Shown piece after piece: positions 10,322 to 20,676 of a stretch of 64,000 nucleotides of DNA. The translations under genes and the position numbers were made by a program. How positions within the stretch are numbered: the first letter of the stretch is position 1; each line of letters starts with the position of its first letter. Source of the DNA: Massospora cicadina (taxonomy: Eukaryota; Entomophthoromycota; Entomophthoromycetes; Entomophthorales; Entomophthoraceae); NCBI GenBank assembly GCA_022478985.1, contig JAKSZP010000019.1, forward strand, positions 1 through 64,000, given 5' to 3'. The notes under the pieces are model-generated. The model made no database searches. It worked only from the letters and a program-made list of their open reading frames with translations, and had not been told where the DNA came from.

Positions 10322-11720
10322 ATGGGCGACTTTAATAACAAAAATAATACAACATGGGTGAGCATCACGGCAAGTGGTGCACTTAACAGTGCAACTAAGG
10401 GAAAGAAACGCCCTGGAGGGGGACCAGGAACCCAATCTGCAAAGAAATCGCAAACTCAGACACCATCTGGGTTTATGGTATTTACTGTAAAGCACGCGCA
10501 ATACATGTACATTCAATTCAACCAACCTTTGTCAAAGGTGGAACATGGGATCAGACTCTTCCTTGGGGATGAGTCACCGACCCTGTGGGAGAAAACATGT
10601 GAGGCACAGCCCTCACTTTTCCTCACGCGGTGTACATAGCCACCAACAACATGGGCCATATCTGGATCAATATTGGTTCTGAAACAGCCAATGAAGCTGA
10701 TGCCGCAGCAAAAACCTGCATGGAAATTGCCCTCCCTGAGGGCAAAAATTGTGCGCACCGCTTGCACCAGATGGAACAAAGCAAAAACTTTGTTCAACTC
10801 CTTTGACTCGCTCCCCACCAACCAACCTCATAAGGTAATTGAGGAGGAGCTCTGCAAAGGTCTTGTGGCCTATGGAGAAATCCAACAACTTGAATTATAG
10901 TGATTTTGCTTAATGCCTGACCTGTGCACGGGCAAAGCTATTGCTGTAATCAATCCCTTCCCAGAAGTGGAAGAGGATTTATCCAGAATTCCCCGCGCAG
11001 CAGAATTTCACTTTGCAGATGGGGGCAAGTTGGCTGCATTTCAAGTTACACCGGAATGTGCACCAACCATTTGCAACCACTGTGGCTCACTGGGCCACAA
11101 GGAACATGCATGCCCTGTGAAAGAGGGCTTAATGGAAAATGATTTTTGTGAAGAAGCTATGGACGAAGATAATGAAAACTTCGCCAAAATGAATGATGGC
11201 CACCACCCATTCTGCTAAGGTGAAGATGGACTATACTCCATCGTGGACCCAGTTACAAGTAAACAGCATAAAGCAGCACAAAAAGCCCGCAAGAGAGCAG
11301 CGGCTGAAGCGGCGGCACACGCGGAATCCGCTTTAACCATGGACAAATTCAGGAGGATATTTCAGATATTCACCAAACCAACCAATCAGAACAATATGCC
11401 CAGGTCAAAAATTTTCACAGTAACCAGACTGAGCCACAAAGCGTCATCAGTCATGCACATACTGAGGAACAATGCAACTGCAATTTGGGTGAAAATGCGG
11501 TGCACAATGCAACAAAGTTGAACCTCAAAAATATAAAATCCAAATAACAACCCGCATCAAATCAACATGAGACCTGTGCAGGAAAAGTTGATGCAAATGC
11601 AAAACTGCAATTCCCTTGAATCATTGGGTCAGATCAAGGGAACCAACAATGGCAGTGAAAGAGTTGGAGTACAGACGTGGAGCATGGCCAAAATGAGCTG
11701 TGGTGGGATAGGACCAGAGG
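10322..11720 (+). pseudogene. LINE D ORF1: CCHC RNA-binding protein
   Basis: The start is the ATG at 10,322 (MGDFNNKNNTTW). The frame shifts near 10,630, 10,800 and 11,220. An RRM-like stretch (AVYIATNNMGHIWINIG ... EEELCKGLVAYGEIQQLEL) is followed by LCTGKAIAVI and a full CCHC knuckle CNHCGSLGHKEHAC at 11,072-11,113. A basic Lys/Ala-rich segment lies near 11,260-11,330. The last stretch to about 11,720 is very broken, so the ORF1 stop is not fixed. Confidence 0.75.
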
Positions 11721-11739
11721 GTCCTCCCAACCACTCCTG

Positions 11740-14700
11740 AGGCGCCGCGGGCACCTCAGTGTCAATAGGGACATTAAATATTTTGGGAGCCAGGGCTCAT
11801 ACGTCCCAAGCCAAAAAGCTGGCATTCCTGTGAAAACCTCTTGTAGACATCTTGGCCATCCAAGAAACCCACTGCCTACAAGGGGAAGAAGAATCCTGGT
11901 CAACCAGGGTCGCACCATCACAATCAGTATGGACGTCTCACTGTGGGGTGATAGTCCAAAACAACAAAAAATTTAAAATTACAAATTCATCATCACACTT
12001 GCATGGTCGAGTCCTGGTAGCAACAATCACATGCCAAGATGAAATAATTTCATTAGCATGTATCTACGCACCGTGCACTGCAACTGAGAGAAATTTTTTT
12101 GAAAAAATTTCTACCCTCACCCTCCCACCAGATATCATCATGTTAGGCGATTTCAACTGCTGGGATAACCCCAATACAGATTGATGACCTAATCCCAAGG
12201 GATACCCACCTGGACACATTTAATATCGCACAATGAAGGCATCTCTTGGCTTACAGGATGCTCTTCCTCCCAATTCACCAATCCTTCCCCATATGACAAG
12301 ACCCAACATATGTGAGGGACTGCTCATATCAATGAGTCGTATTGACCACATCCTCATCCCACAATCCCAACGCTCAAGAATCTCCAAATTTATAACAAAA
12401 AAGATCAATTTTTCTGATCACCAATTAGTTACGGTGCAGTTAGCGCCAACCCAATCCCACACACAGGTGTCGCCTTGGAGAAAGCTTCACCCAGAAAATA
12501 TAAGATTGCCTGAGATATCTGACTGGGTTGAAAACAAGACTACAAACCTAGAATTCACAGCCCCATTCACTTTGGATCCCATTGAAACATGTGAAAATTT
12601 CAAAAAAGATCTAATCAACAAAACCTGACATATTGCATCACACATAAGTACACCGCGGACACAGCCACAATCAAGCGTACCTTGGCAGAACTAGACCACC
12701 TGGATAAATACTCCGAGATCTGGCTATAGCCCTAATTGGGGAAGCAAATGGGCAGAAATTTCAGCCCAACTTAACAATCTCATCTTTGAACACCAACACA
12801 GAATCAAAGTATTGAACAAAGGTAAGTTCATAAAGGAAGGCAAAACCTGTTCATTGTACTTTTTCTGCCAATTCCACTCCTGTGGAAACCAGCCCACATG
12901 CACACAGGTCCGCAAGACCAATGGCACCATGGCAACTGACCCTGAGGAGGTCAAGGCGGAAGTACACCGCTATTACACCGAATTATATTGCAATATGCCA
13001 ACAGATCCACAAAAAATTAAAGAATGTATTCAAACTGCCAAGATACAAAGTACACCACCAAATTACAATATACTATCCTTTATCACATGGGAGGAGCTTT
13101 GGGAAACAATTCGCGGTGCACCACGTAGGAAATGCCCAAAGCCTGATGAGATACCCTACAGATTTTACAAAAGATATTTTCAACAAATCGCCCCCCTCCT
13201 ATTGGCATCAATGAACCAGAGTTTGTTGGAAACACGCCTATTACCAGGAGGCCATGAATCCTACGTTATAACCTTGTATAAAAAGGGTGACAAGTTGGAC
13301 CTGGCCAACTGGCACCCAATTGCACTCTCCAACACTGACACAAAAATTCTAACAAAAATTCTAGCAGCTAGATTAGGCGCAATTCCATCTGACGTCCTAT
13401 CACCCAACCAGTTTGGGTTTATACCAGGGCGTTCAATCTGGAACAACATACACCCTGTTGAAAACATTTGCCAATCCAAAGCAACTGGTGCCCTGGTCTT
13501 CTTGGATCAGGAAAAGGCGTATGACCGTGTTAGCTGGCCATACCCAAAAGAATGTCTACATGCCTTCAAACTCTTACCAAGATTCATAAAATGGGCGATG
13601 CTCCTAACAGAATCTGCAACCATGGCTGTATGCGGCCCTGGATTCCTAACAAACAAGATTAAGCCACACAGAGGGCTCAAACAAGGGGATCCCCTCAGCC
13701 CACTGCTATACAATTTCAGCTTTGATCCGCTCCTCTGAGTAACTGACTCACGTCTCATGGGGATAACCGCACAAGGACAACCAACAGTCAAGATACTGGC
13801 CTTTGCAGATGACTGCATAGCAGGTATAGCAAACAATGAAGATGCTCGACAGCTGGAACACACTCTAGAGGTATACTCCAAGGTGAGCAATGCATAGCTC
13901 AACAAAAGAAAGACAGAAACAATCCTCTTAGGCAAATACACAAACAATTGGGCCACAACATCAGAACCTCACTCCAACACTTGAAGAAAAAACCCAATTA
14001 TATTACCCTTTGCAACACCTCCCACTACCACTCCTGTCTGACACCTTGGAATCTGGCTAGAATCAGGGGGATATGCTAATGAGACAATGGAAAGTAACTT
14101 GTTACAACGGGTATCCAAACGCGTCGCCTCCCTCAAGGGAAGAGCCCCAGGACTAACAGAACGAGTTACAGTTGCTAACTCGCTCATCCTCCCAATACTG
14201 TGGTACCAGGACCATGCGATAGCCTTCTCACCTACCTTTATAACCTCAATTCGCGCGCTTATCCAAGGCTGGCTGTGGCCTGGCTCTCACCCTCCTATAC
14301 AGATGGAAACACTATTTGGCCCACGATCAAGCGGAGGCATGGGACTAATAGATTTTGAGAGCCATGCCAATCACATCCTAGGTACCTGGATAAAGGAAAT
14401 CCTTGCTCCAGACCTCCTGCAACAACATTGGTCTGGAGCAGCAAGGACTAACTTTGCACAGGCGCTCAAATTAACCAACCCACATAGTCCACCCAGACTA
14501 CTTTCATACCTTGCCAAGCACCCTACTGCAACGGGTCCGCATGGAACCTCCCCTCATTTCAAACATATCCTCTGAACTATCCGCCATATGGGATGGACCA
14601 TAGAGAACATGGGTACTATACAGGGAAGGGGACGACCCAGCCCCCAATTCAAATTAAGAAACCCAGAAAACCACCCCCAGAGGGATATGCTCGCAACAAC

Positions 14701-15316
14701 CCCAAGCATAGCTAGGATAGAATACCTAGATATGCTGGACATTCTCTATGATTTAACCACACAGAAAGCAATGTGGAAAATGATACACCACCCACTCCTA
14801 CAACCAAGGATAAGAGCAAACGCCTGGCGCTGTTTGAGAAGGACCTATAGGATGGCGGACCGCTCCAACTCCCTCCACAAAACATGTGCAGTATGTGGAG
14901 GGGAGGGATCCCTACATCACCGCCTAGAAACATGCCCCCCAACCAAAGCTATATGGCAGGAAGTCGCACGCCTGCTCAAGGTTCAAAACGAACAGAAATT
15001 CTTGATATCAAAGAGTATCTTCACGCTCCAGATTGAGTCACTAATCCCATCTACCCTCCGCTCCCTAATAATACCCATTGCAATGTGGACAATACACACA
15101 ATTGCATTAGATGCGTTCAAGGGCACGGTCCTAACCATTCATGGGTTTATTAACAGATTCTATGTCCACTTACTAGAGCACTTCCAAGCCTGGCTCTATG
15201 GATATATGAGACCAAGACAAAAAGCGCTCATAGAATCATGGTTCCCACTCTGGTTCCTCCACACAGACCCTTTCCTTCACACCTGCTCCATAGCAGGGGA
15301 GACCCCCTCAGAGTAG
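11740..15316 (+). pseudogene. LINE D ORF2: AP endonuclease, reverse transcriptase, zinc finger
   Basis: The APE-type endonuclease comes first (about 11,760-12,630), with DILAIQETHCLQ, an IIMLGDFNCWDN block and a SRIDHILIP block near its end. The reverse transcriptase (about 13,080-13,900) has GGHESYVITLYKKGDKLDLA, LVFLDQEKAYDRV, KQGDPLSPLLYNFS and catalytic FADD at 13,802-13,813. The long frame 12,812-13,738 ends at a TGA just after DPLL. The C-terminal part (14,087-14,575 and 14,588-15,316) holds the finger CAVCGGEGSLHHRLETC at 14,885-14,935. Several stops and frameshifts make the copy dead. Confidence 0.86.
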
Positions 15317-15487
15317 TGCACCAACCCCCCATACCTGGCAGTCCCACTGGCAACAGGGGTAACTTGAGTACCCTGGGGTGCCCAATTTTTATATTTCTTA
15401 ATTATTCTCTTAGTTTCACATATATTCGGTAATGTCTGTCCCCTGGTCAGCTTACCTTGGTTAAATAAAATAAATTAATAAATTGAA

Positions 15488-15759
15488 AATCTGAAATTTT
15501 ATAGACACCATTTTGAAGCAAGGGTAAATTGGCTATTTTAATTAAACTAAGTAATCTTATTGTTATTTCTTAAATTAAACTAGCTCATGGGTCAGTTTTA
15601 AATATGTTTTTGCAAATTTTAAGCTCTGATATGATATTTTATAAAATTGGTAAAACAATGCTTTTTAATTAGAAAATTGTAGATTTTATAGAGATCAGTT
15701 AATAGTCACTGTATCAGTGATCCAGTGCTTTACCACCCCACATAAGGCTCTAATATGTC
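15488..15759. other. unassigned AT-rich flank of LINE D
   Basis: No open frame or known motif is seen. The stretch is the continuation of the DNA that was present before LINE D inserted. Confidence 0.5.
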
Positions 15760-16060
15760 CAATGTTTTGGTAAGCAATTAATGATTAGTTGAATCATTAG
15801 TATAATTGGTTTTGGCTGAGTGTTAGTGATCAATTGATTTGAAGAATTAAATTGATTTGGGTTGAGTAGTTAGTAGTTTTTGATCGATTCAATAAGTTAA
15901 TTAGTTTTATACAAGTGGTTAGTGATTTATTTAAGACAATTTAATTGGTTTACCCCAATCAGTTGGTAGTTTTTAGTTGATTTGATAAGTTCAATTAGTT
16001 TTTAGCAGATCAATTAGTGTTTTTGTTATTCTAAAGTCATTTTGTTTTGCTATGTGCTAT
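15760..16060. repeat. right part of ~50-bp tandem repeat region
   Basis: Several imperfect units recur at about 50-bp spacing, with the shared core TTGATttGATAAGTTcAATTAG followed by GTGGTTAGTgaTTT. The same core appears left of LINE B and between LINEs B and D, so the array was once contiguous. The array sits just left of a Helitron-like end at 16,350. Confidence 0.65.
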
Positions 16061-16338
16061 ATAATTTATTTATTTAGTTAAGTCAATAGGTTAAATTACT
16101 TTTTAGGAATTATTGATGGTTATCTATAAACATAAAAACTAAAGTAACCAATTGATACTGTTTAAAAATATCAAGTGGGTGAAGCCTTGCTATCTGTTAG
16201 TTAAAAAATAAAAAGATAAAGAACCATGTAATTTAAAGAAATATATTGTAAGTGTTGATAGATATTGTGCTTAATTTATGTTGTTTAATAAATTATTTAA
16301 AAGTTCTAGCAATTGAACTGATAAATAAGAGCAAAGCT

Positions 16339-16353
16339 GCAGGTACCTGCTAG
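16339..16353 (+). other. possible Helitron 3' end, plus orientation
   Basis: A perfect 12-bp palindrome (GCAGGTACCTGC, 16,339-16,350) runs into a terminal CTAG at 16,350-16,353 and is preceded by AGCAAAGC. Helitrons end in CTRR next to a short GC-rich hairpin, so this fits. The next base is G, not the usual T, which lowers confidence. Confidence 0.3.
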
Positions 16354-16408
16354 GCATATTTAATACTACTAGTTTCCAGATACCCATGCTTTGCTACATG
16401 TGTTTCAT

Positions 16409-16450
16409 AAATAAATAAATAAATGAATGAATGAATATATATATATAAAG
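16409..16450. repeat. compound microsatellite (ATAA)n(ATGA)n(TA)n
   Basis: Short runs of ATAA, then ATGA, then TA lie close inside the proposed 3' end of the Helitron. Confidence 0.75.
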
Positions 16451-16722
16451 AAATAAGGAAATAAAGCTATTATAAAATTTATATAACCAAACTGTATATT
16501 TTCACTAAAAAATTTACAAAGTCATTAAATGAGTCATGATTGATATGCTAAGAATTATGTAACTATTGTTCTGTAATAGATAAATATAGTCATGTGATAT
16601 AGGTTTAACAATAGTCAGGTAGATAAGCCAAAATTTCTATTCTTACTCTACCCCTAGCATATGGATATACATAGCCAGACAACTAGCTTGCTTAATTTTT
16701 GAATGTTTAATATTTACTCAAG

Positions 16723-17815
16723 TTAAAAACCGAGGACTTTTCTGTAAACCACATTTATGGGTTTGCTCTCAGGCTGGAGGATGACCAGGGTGTCAGGGGA
16801 GCTGACTTTGGAGTATACCACATATAATTGGCCATGAGAGAAACAGTCACTCCTCAGATCTATGCCAGCCACTTTTAAAGTCTGACCCTGTGCCTTGGTG
16901 ATAGTCATAGCATAGCAGTCCTTAACTGGGAACTGCAGACGTTTGAACTTAAAGTATTAATCTAATAGGATCAAAGGAATGCAGGGAATAAAGACAAGTT
17001 CTCCTTGACTAACACCTGTAGTTATTATAGCTTCAATGACATGCTTGAACAAAGCTTTTACCTGAAGCCTAGTTCTATTGCACAGTTTTGGAGAATTATG
17101 GCTGTGCAGTAGTATTATTGGAGTGCCAACCTTAAGGTAGAGGACATATGGTGGCACTCTTGTTAGGTCAAGAATATGCAAAAACTTTATAGGATAGTGT
17201 ATAGCATCCTCAACATCTACAGCTGAGTTCACTGACTCATACCTCATATGCTCAGTTGGAAAATTATCCAGTAGCATGTTGTTGATACTATTAACTAAGA
17301 CATCTGTAGGAGTAATAATAGCTCTCTTCTTTAACCAGGAATTTCAGTCACCTTTGTTCTGACAAATGGTGGGGTATAATATCAATTAAGCACTCCAAAT
17401 CCCTTATGATAATGTAAAGGTTAGCAGGTATACTTATTATTCTATCTTCCTCAGACAGCTTGCCATCACCAATTCTAATAAGTAATTTAAAAAAACTCCA
17501 TTGCTTTCAAGTTTTCTTGGAGGTGAACATGCATGTAGACTGTCAAGGACAGGACTTGGACTTTATATCATAAGAAGGATGATTTAAGACAGGCCTTAAC
17601 TTCATCTGCACATATCCCCTGTGGTAAAACAGGTAATAAATGTCTGATGTAGCCATCCAGAAGAACTGTCACTCCACCCATCTGAAAGTTACAGCTTTTA
17701 ATATCCTGAAGTCCTGTCCAGAGACTCAACTCCTCCCTCATGTCCATAGTGCACTCATACCACACAATTATTTAGTCTCTCATAGCACATGTGCTATGTC
17801 ACTTTTCTTTGAGAT
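16723..17815 (-). pseudogene. Helitron PIF1-like helicase, C-terminal part
   Basis: This is the 3' half of the Helitron helicase, which unwinds DNA during rolling-circle transposition. In order on the minus strand: ISKKSDIAHVL (17,815-17,780); Walker B region WYECTM, with Tyr where the family has Asp; GGVTVLLDGYIRHLLPV, where the family usually has AGDFRQTLPV; ADEVKACLKSSFL (about 17,600); PIKFLHILDLTRVPPYVLYL and LKVGTPIILLHSHN (about 17,190-17,090); KLCNRTRLQVKALFKHVIEA; and the C-terminal MTITKAQGQTLKVAGIDLRS, then FSHGQLYVVYSKVSSPDTLV (16,908-16,760). Stops and frameshifts occur throughout. The missing upstream part lies at 63,131-63,560. Confidence 0.85.
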
Positions 17816-17969
17816 ATATTTTAGGACTTTAAAATTTCCAGATCACCTAGCTTGATATATAAAATGTATTATCTGCTATATCTGCAGGAAAATTTTACTT
17901 ATAAAAAGCCCCATAGCAGATGTGGGGGTTAACATTAATTTGTGATCTATTGTGTAGTTTTTTTAGATA

Positions 17970-18115
17970 AAAGTAATTGAGGCGGGTTACCCTAGGACAA
18001 ATATACTGAACCAAGATTTTTTTTAGCCAGCACAGGTTTTGAACTTATGTTGAACAAAACATGCACTAGAATGGAAGCAGGAATTACCCTGCCAGGCTAA
18101 CCACCCTCTAATCCA
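17970..18115 (-). mobile_element. tRNA-derived SINE 2, short, inside the 5' LTR of E4
   Basis: About 146 bases are present in this LTR copy and absent from the other one, so an insertion is shown directly. On the minus strand it has A box TAGCCTGGCAGG (11 of 12 consensus positions), then B box AGTTCAAAACC about 43 bases later. It ends in TGTCCTAGGGTAACCCGCCT, then CAATTA, which resembles the 3' tail of the LINEs and of H1. Flanks TTTTTAGATA (left) and TTTTTAGGATA (right) look like a short TSD with one indel. Confidence 0.65.
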
Positions 18116-18977
18116 CTTTTTAGGATATCAACTAATTTTCTAATTTGTTTCTGCCAGGATATTAATGGCCTATTAGGAATGATCCCTACAATATTTGCAA
18201 ATGTTTCAATTATTAGTTTAACTATTAATATTTAAATATTCTTGCATGCATCTATTGGGGTTTGTTGCCAGCTGATAAGAGTTTATTGTCAGTTGCTGAA
18301 GCGTTGACAACACTTTTATTGGCAGCAACTTGCAGGTTAATCTAAAAAGCAATGTGACCTGCTATAAATGGGTAAAAGGTCCTATTGCCTAATTAGGTTG
18401 ATAGTTTAATGAAATCTTCTGGGGTTGGGTAAATGTGGTAGTACATGCTCTTTAGGCATCCAACCCAGGAGGGGTCATGAACTGATTGGTGGTGGGATTA
18501 AAAATGTGTCTGAAGTAATCATTCTTTCAGATCGCTACTAAAGGCTATAAATATTAGTAATGAATGTAATTTCTATTGGGGGTGCCAACAGAAGAGTTGG
18601 GTGCTAAATTCACTATATAAATTCCTTTAATTTATTTGACAAAGAGGTATTATAGTTTCACTTCTTGTTCTAGAGTTTACTTCTGTTAAAGCTTGTGGTT
18701 GAGGTCACTAGTTTGAAGTCTAAATTACTATGAGTGAAGTACAAATCACTTGGTTGTAAAAGATATCTGATTTAGGTTCAAATCATATATAGGGATGACT
18801 GGCTGGCTAGCTGTTGTCACACACTAACACTTCTTTATTTCCTATATCAGACCATCTTGTAATCATAGTAATATACCTGATTGAGGTGGGATTCTTTTAT
18901 AAAGGAGATGATTGACTAAGTGTTGTCACACACTAGAACTTCTCTATTTCTTAAAACGAGTCATCTTAAATTGTACT

Positions 18978-20285
18978 TGTGAAAGACTAAGGATCACTCA
19001 CTTAATAATTATATTTCTGAACGCTTAATTGGGCTAAAGTTTGGCCAAAAGATCCTTGATTTAGCCAGTGGCTTACAGTATTTTGACTGTTTGGAAACTC
19101 ACTAGGAATCCTTAAACAGCTCTGACTAGACTGCCCAATTTTGGGCTTCGTTTTTCCTCTGTAATCAGGAACTTCAGCTGAGGCAAGAAAAGTTGCAAGC
19201 TGTGGATCTCAAGATCCCAGCTTGTTTGACACTCTCCAAAAGTGGCTTAAGATGAAAACTGAAAGAGGATTAAATAAAATAGATCATTTTTAGTCTAATT
19301 ATTTAATGATACTTCATTAGGCCAGGCTCTGGTATTTATAGCTATATTGGGCATCTCCTGATCACATTCAAGCACTAAATCTCACAGATTATTTTCCACC
19401 TCATTTTGGCCCTTGAACTGATATAACTGAGAACTATTAGTAGGTTTATTGTTGGAAAAATACTCTCATATTTGGGAGGATTTCAGGGACAAAAATTGCA
19501 ACAATGAGTGTAAAAAATGGTCCTAATTTGCCTTGAAATGAGTTTTGTCATACTGCTGATGATTGTGAATTCTAGGATATTTTGTGGTCAATTTAAATAA
19601 ATGATTACCCTTAATCAGGCCATTGGCAGGCTTCTTTGGAAAGCACTAGGTACTCCCATTTGGGTGGTCCATGTGCAAGTGCTATCATGCCAGTTACATG
19701 TGTTGACATATGTAATTAATTTTAGGACCAGCTTAAAATATTTTTCGTCATACAGCTGATGAAAATGACTCCCTAATCAGGATATCAGCTGTTCCTCTCA
19801 ATAGCACTAGGTACTCCCATTTAAGCAGTCCATGTGCAAGTGCTATTGTGCTTATTACATTTTTTCATCTTTTCATTCATGTTATTTGTAGAAGTTCTCT
19901 TTAGGTCAATCCCAAATGATTTCTTATGAAGATTTCTTAATAATGGTCCTGATAAATCGGCACTAGTTGCTGAGGTTTGGTGCAGTGATAATCAGCCCAA
20001 CTGTGCAAATGTATTCAGCCTGAGCTACCAATAGTATAATCAGATTGAGCTTTTTTTGAGTTGATCAGCCTGGCCAAATAGTTGCAAAGAAGATTGGCCT
20101 AAATGTACAGGAGTATTTGGCCTAAGCTTTTGATAATATAATTAAATCCATGTTGTAATAATCAGCCCAAGCCATGTTATTTTAATAGAGTTCAAAAAGA
20201 TTATTAGCTCAAGCATTTAGAGGGAGAATTGGCCTGATCTGTAGTTTATCAAAGGGTTTTTTTGAGTCAACCACAGAATCTGACA
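18978..20285 (-). repeat. 3' LTR of E2
   Basis: Direct repeat of 26,441-27,755, roughly nine of ten bases identical by eye. It contains a TATA box on the minus strand at 19,332-19,340 and ends at the polypurine tract. Confidence 0.88.
19332..19340 (-). promoter_or_regulatory. LTR core promoter TATA box (E2, 3' LTR)
   Basis: On the minus strand the sequence reads TATAAATACC, followed by AGAGCCTGGCC. The same block is kept in all four LTRs of E1 and E2. Confidence 0.6.
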
Positions 20286-20302
20286 TATCCCCCACTTGAC
20301 TC
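20286..20302 (-). other. polypurine tract of E2
   Basis: On the minus strand GAGTCAAGTGGGGGATA abuts the LTR start TGTCAGATTC. A purine tract here primes plus-strand DNA synthesis in LTR retrotransposons and fixes the element's orientation. Confidence 0.7.
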
Positions 20303-20339
20303 AAACATGAGACCTATGACTCCTGATTATACTTCATTA

Positions 20340-20510
20340 ATCATTGTCATTGTAAAATTCAGCCTGACCAGCTGATGATTCTTGAGTCGGATCTTTTATT
20401 GTTAATTTTGGCCTGAATAGCCAACGAATATGAAATTGAAACATCCTGTTGTTAAATTTAGCCTGAACTGCCAATGATTCTGGAGTGGGATCCTCTCCAC
20501 ATCCCCAAGT
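20340..20510 (-). repeat. ~57-bp minisatellite beside the 3' LTR of E2
   Basis: Three imperfect units of the form GTTAAATTTaGCCTGAACtGCCAATGATTCTGgAGTggGATCCTc lie next to the polypurine tract. Related units occupy the same place in E1 (36,020-36,170). Confidence 0.65.
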
Positions 20511-20676
20511 GCAACTTAAAATAGTAAATAAGTGATATATATAAGTTAATTTTATTTATATATTTATATATTTAAATTTTTTATTTTTTTATTTTTTTTT
20601 GTTTTTCTTTTCTTCTTTTTTATTTTGAATTTATTGCGGGAAGGCCGACCATGGGACGGACACCTCATAATATGAC

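Larger units (their letters stand above)
10238..15470 (+). mobile_element. LINE D, full-length non-LTR retrotransposon (second subfamily)
   Basis: This LINE of about 5.23 kb is on the plus strand. A 17-bp TSD (10,221-10,237 and 15,471-15,487) matches except for one base. The family 5' decamer CTTTTCTTTC starts at 10,243, after five extra bases (GAAAG). The 3' tail CCCCTGGTCAGCTTACCTTG, then TTAAATAAAA, is near 15,440-15,470. The protein is clearly diverged from LINEs A, B and C and closest to LINE E. Both ORFs are interrupted. Confidence 0.9.
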
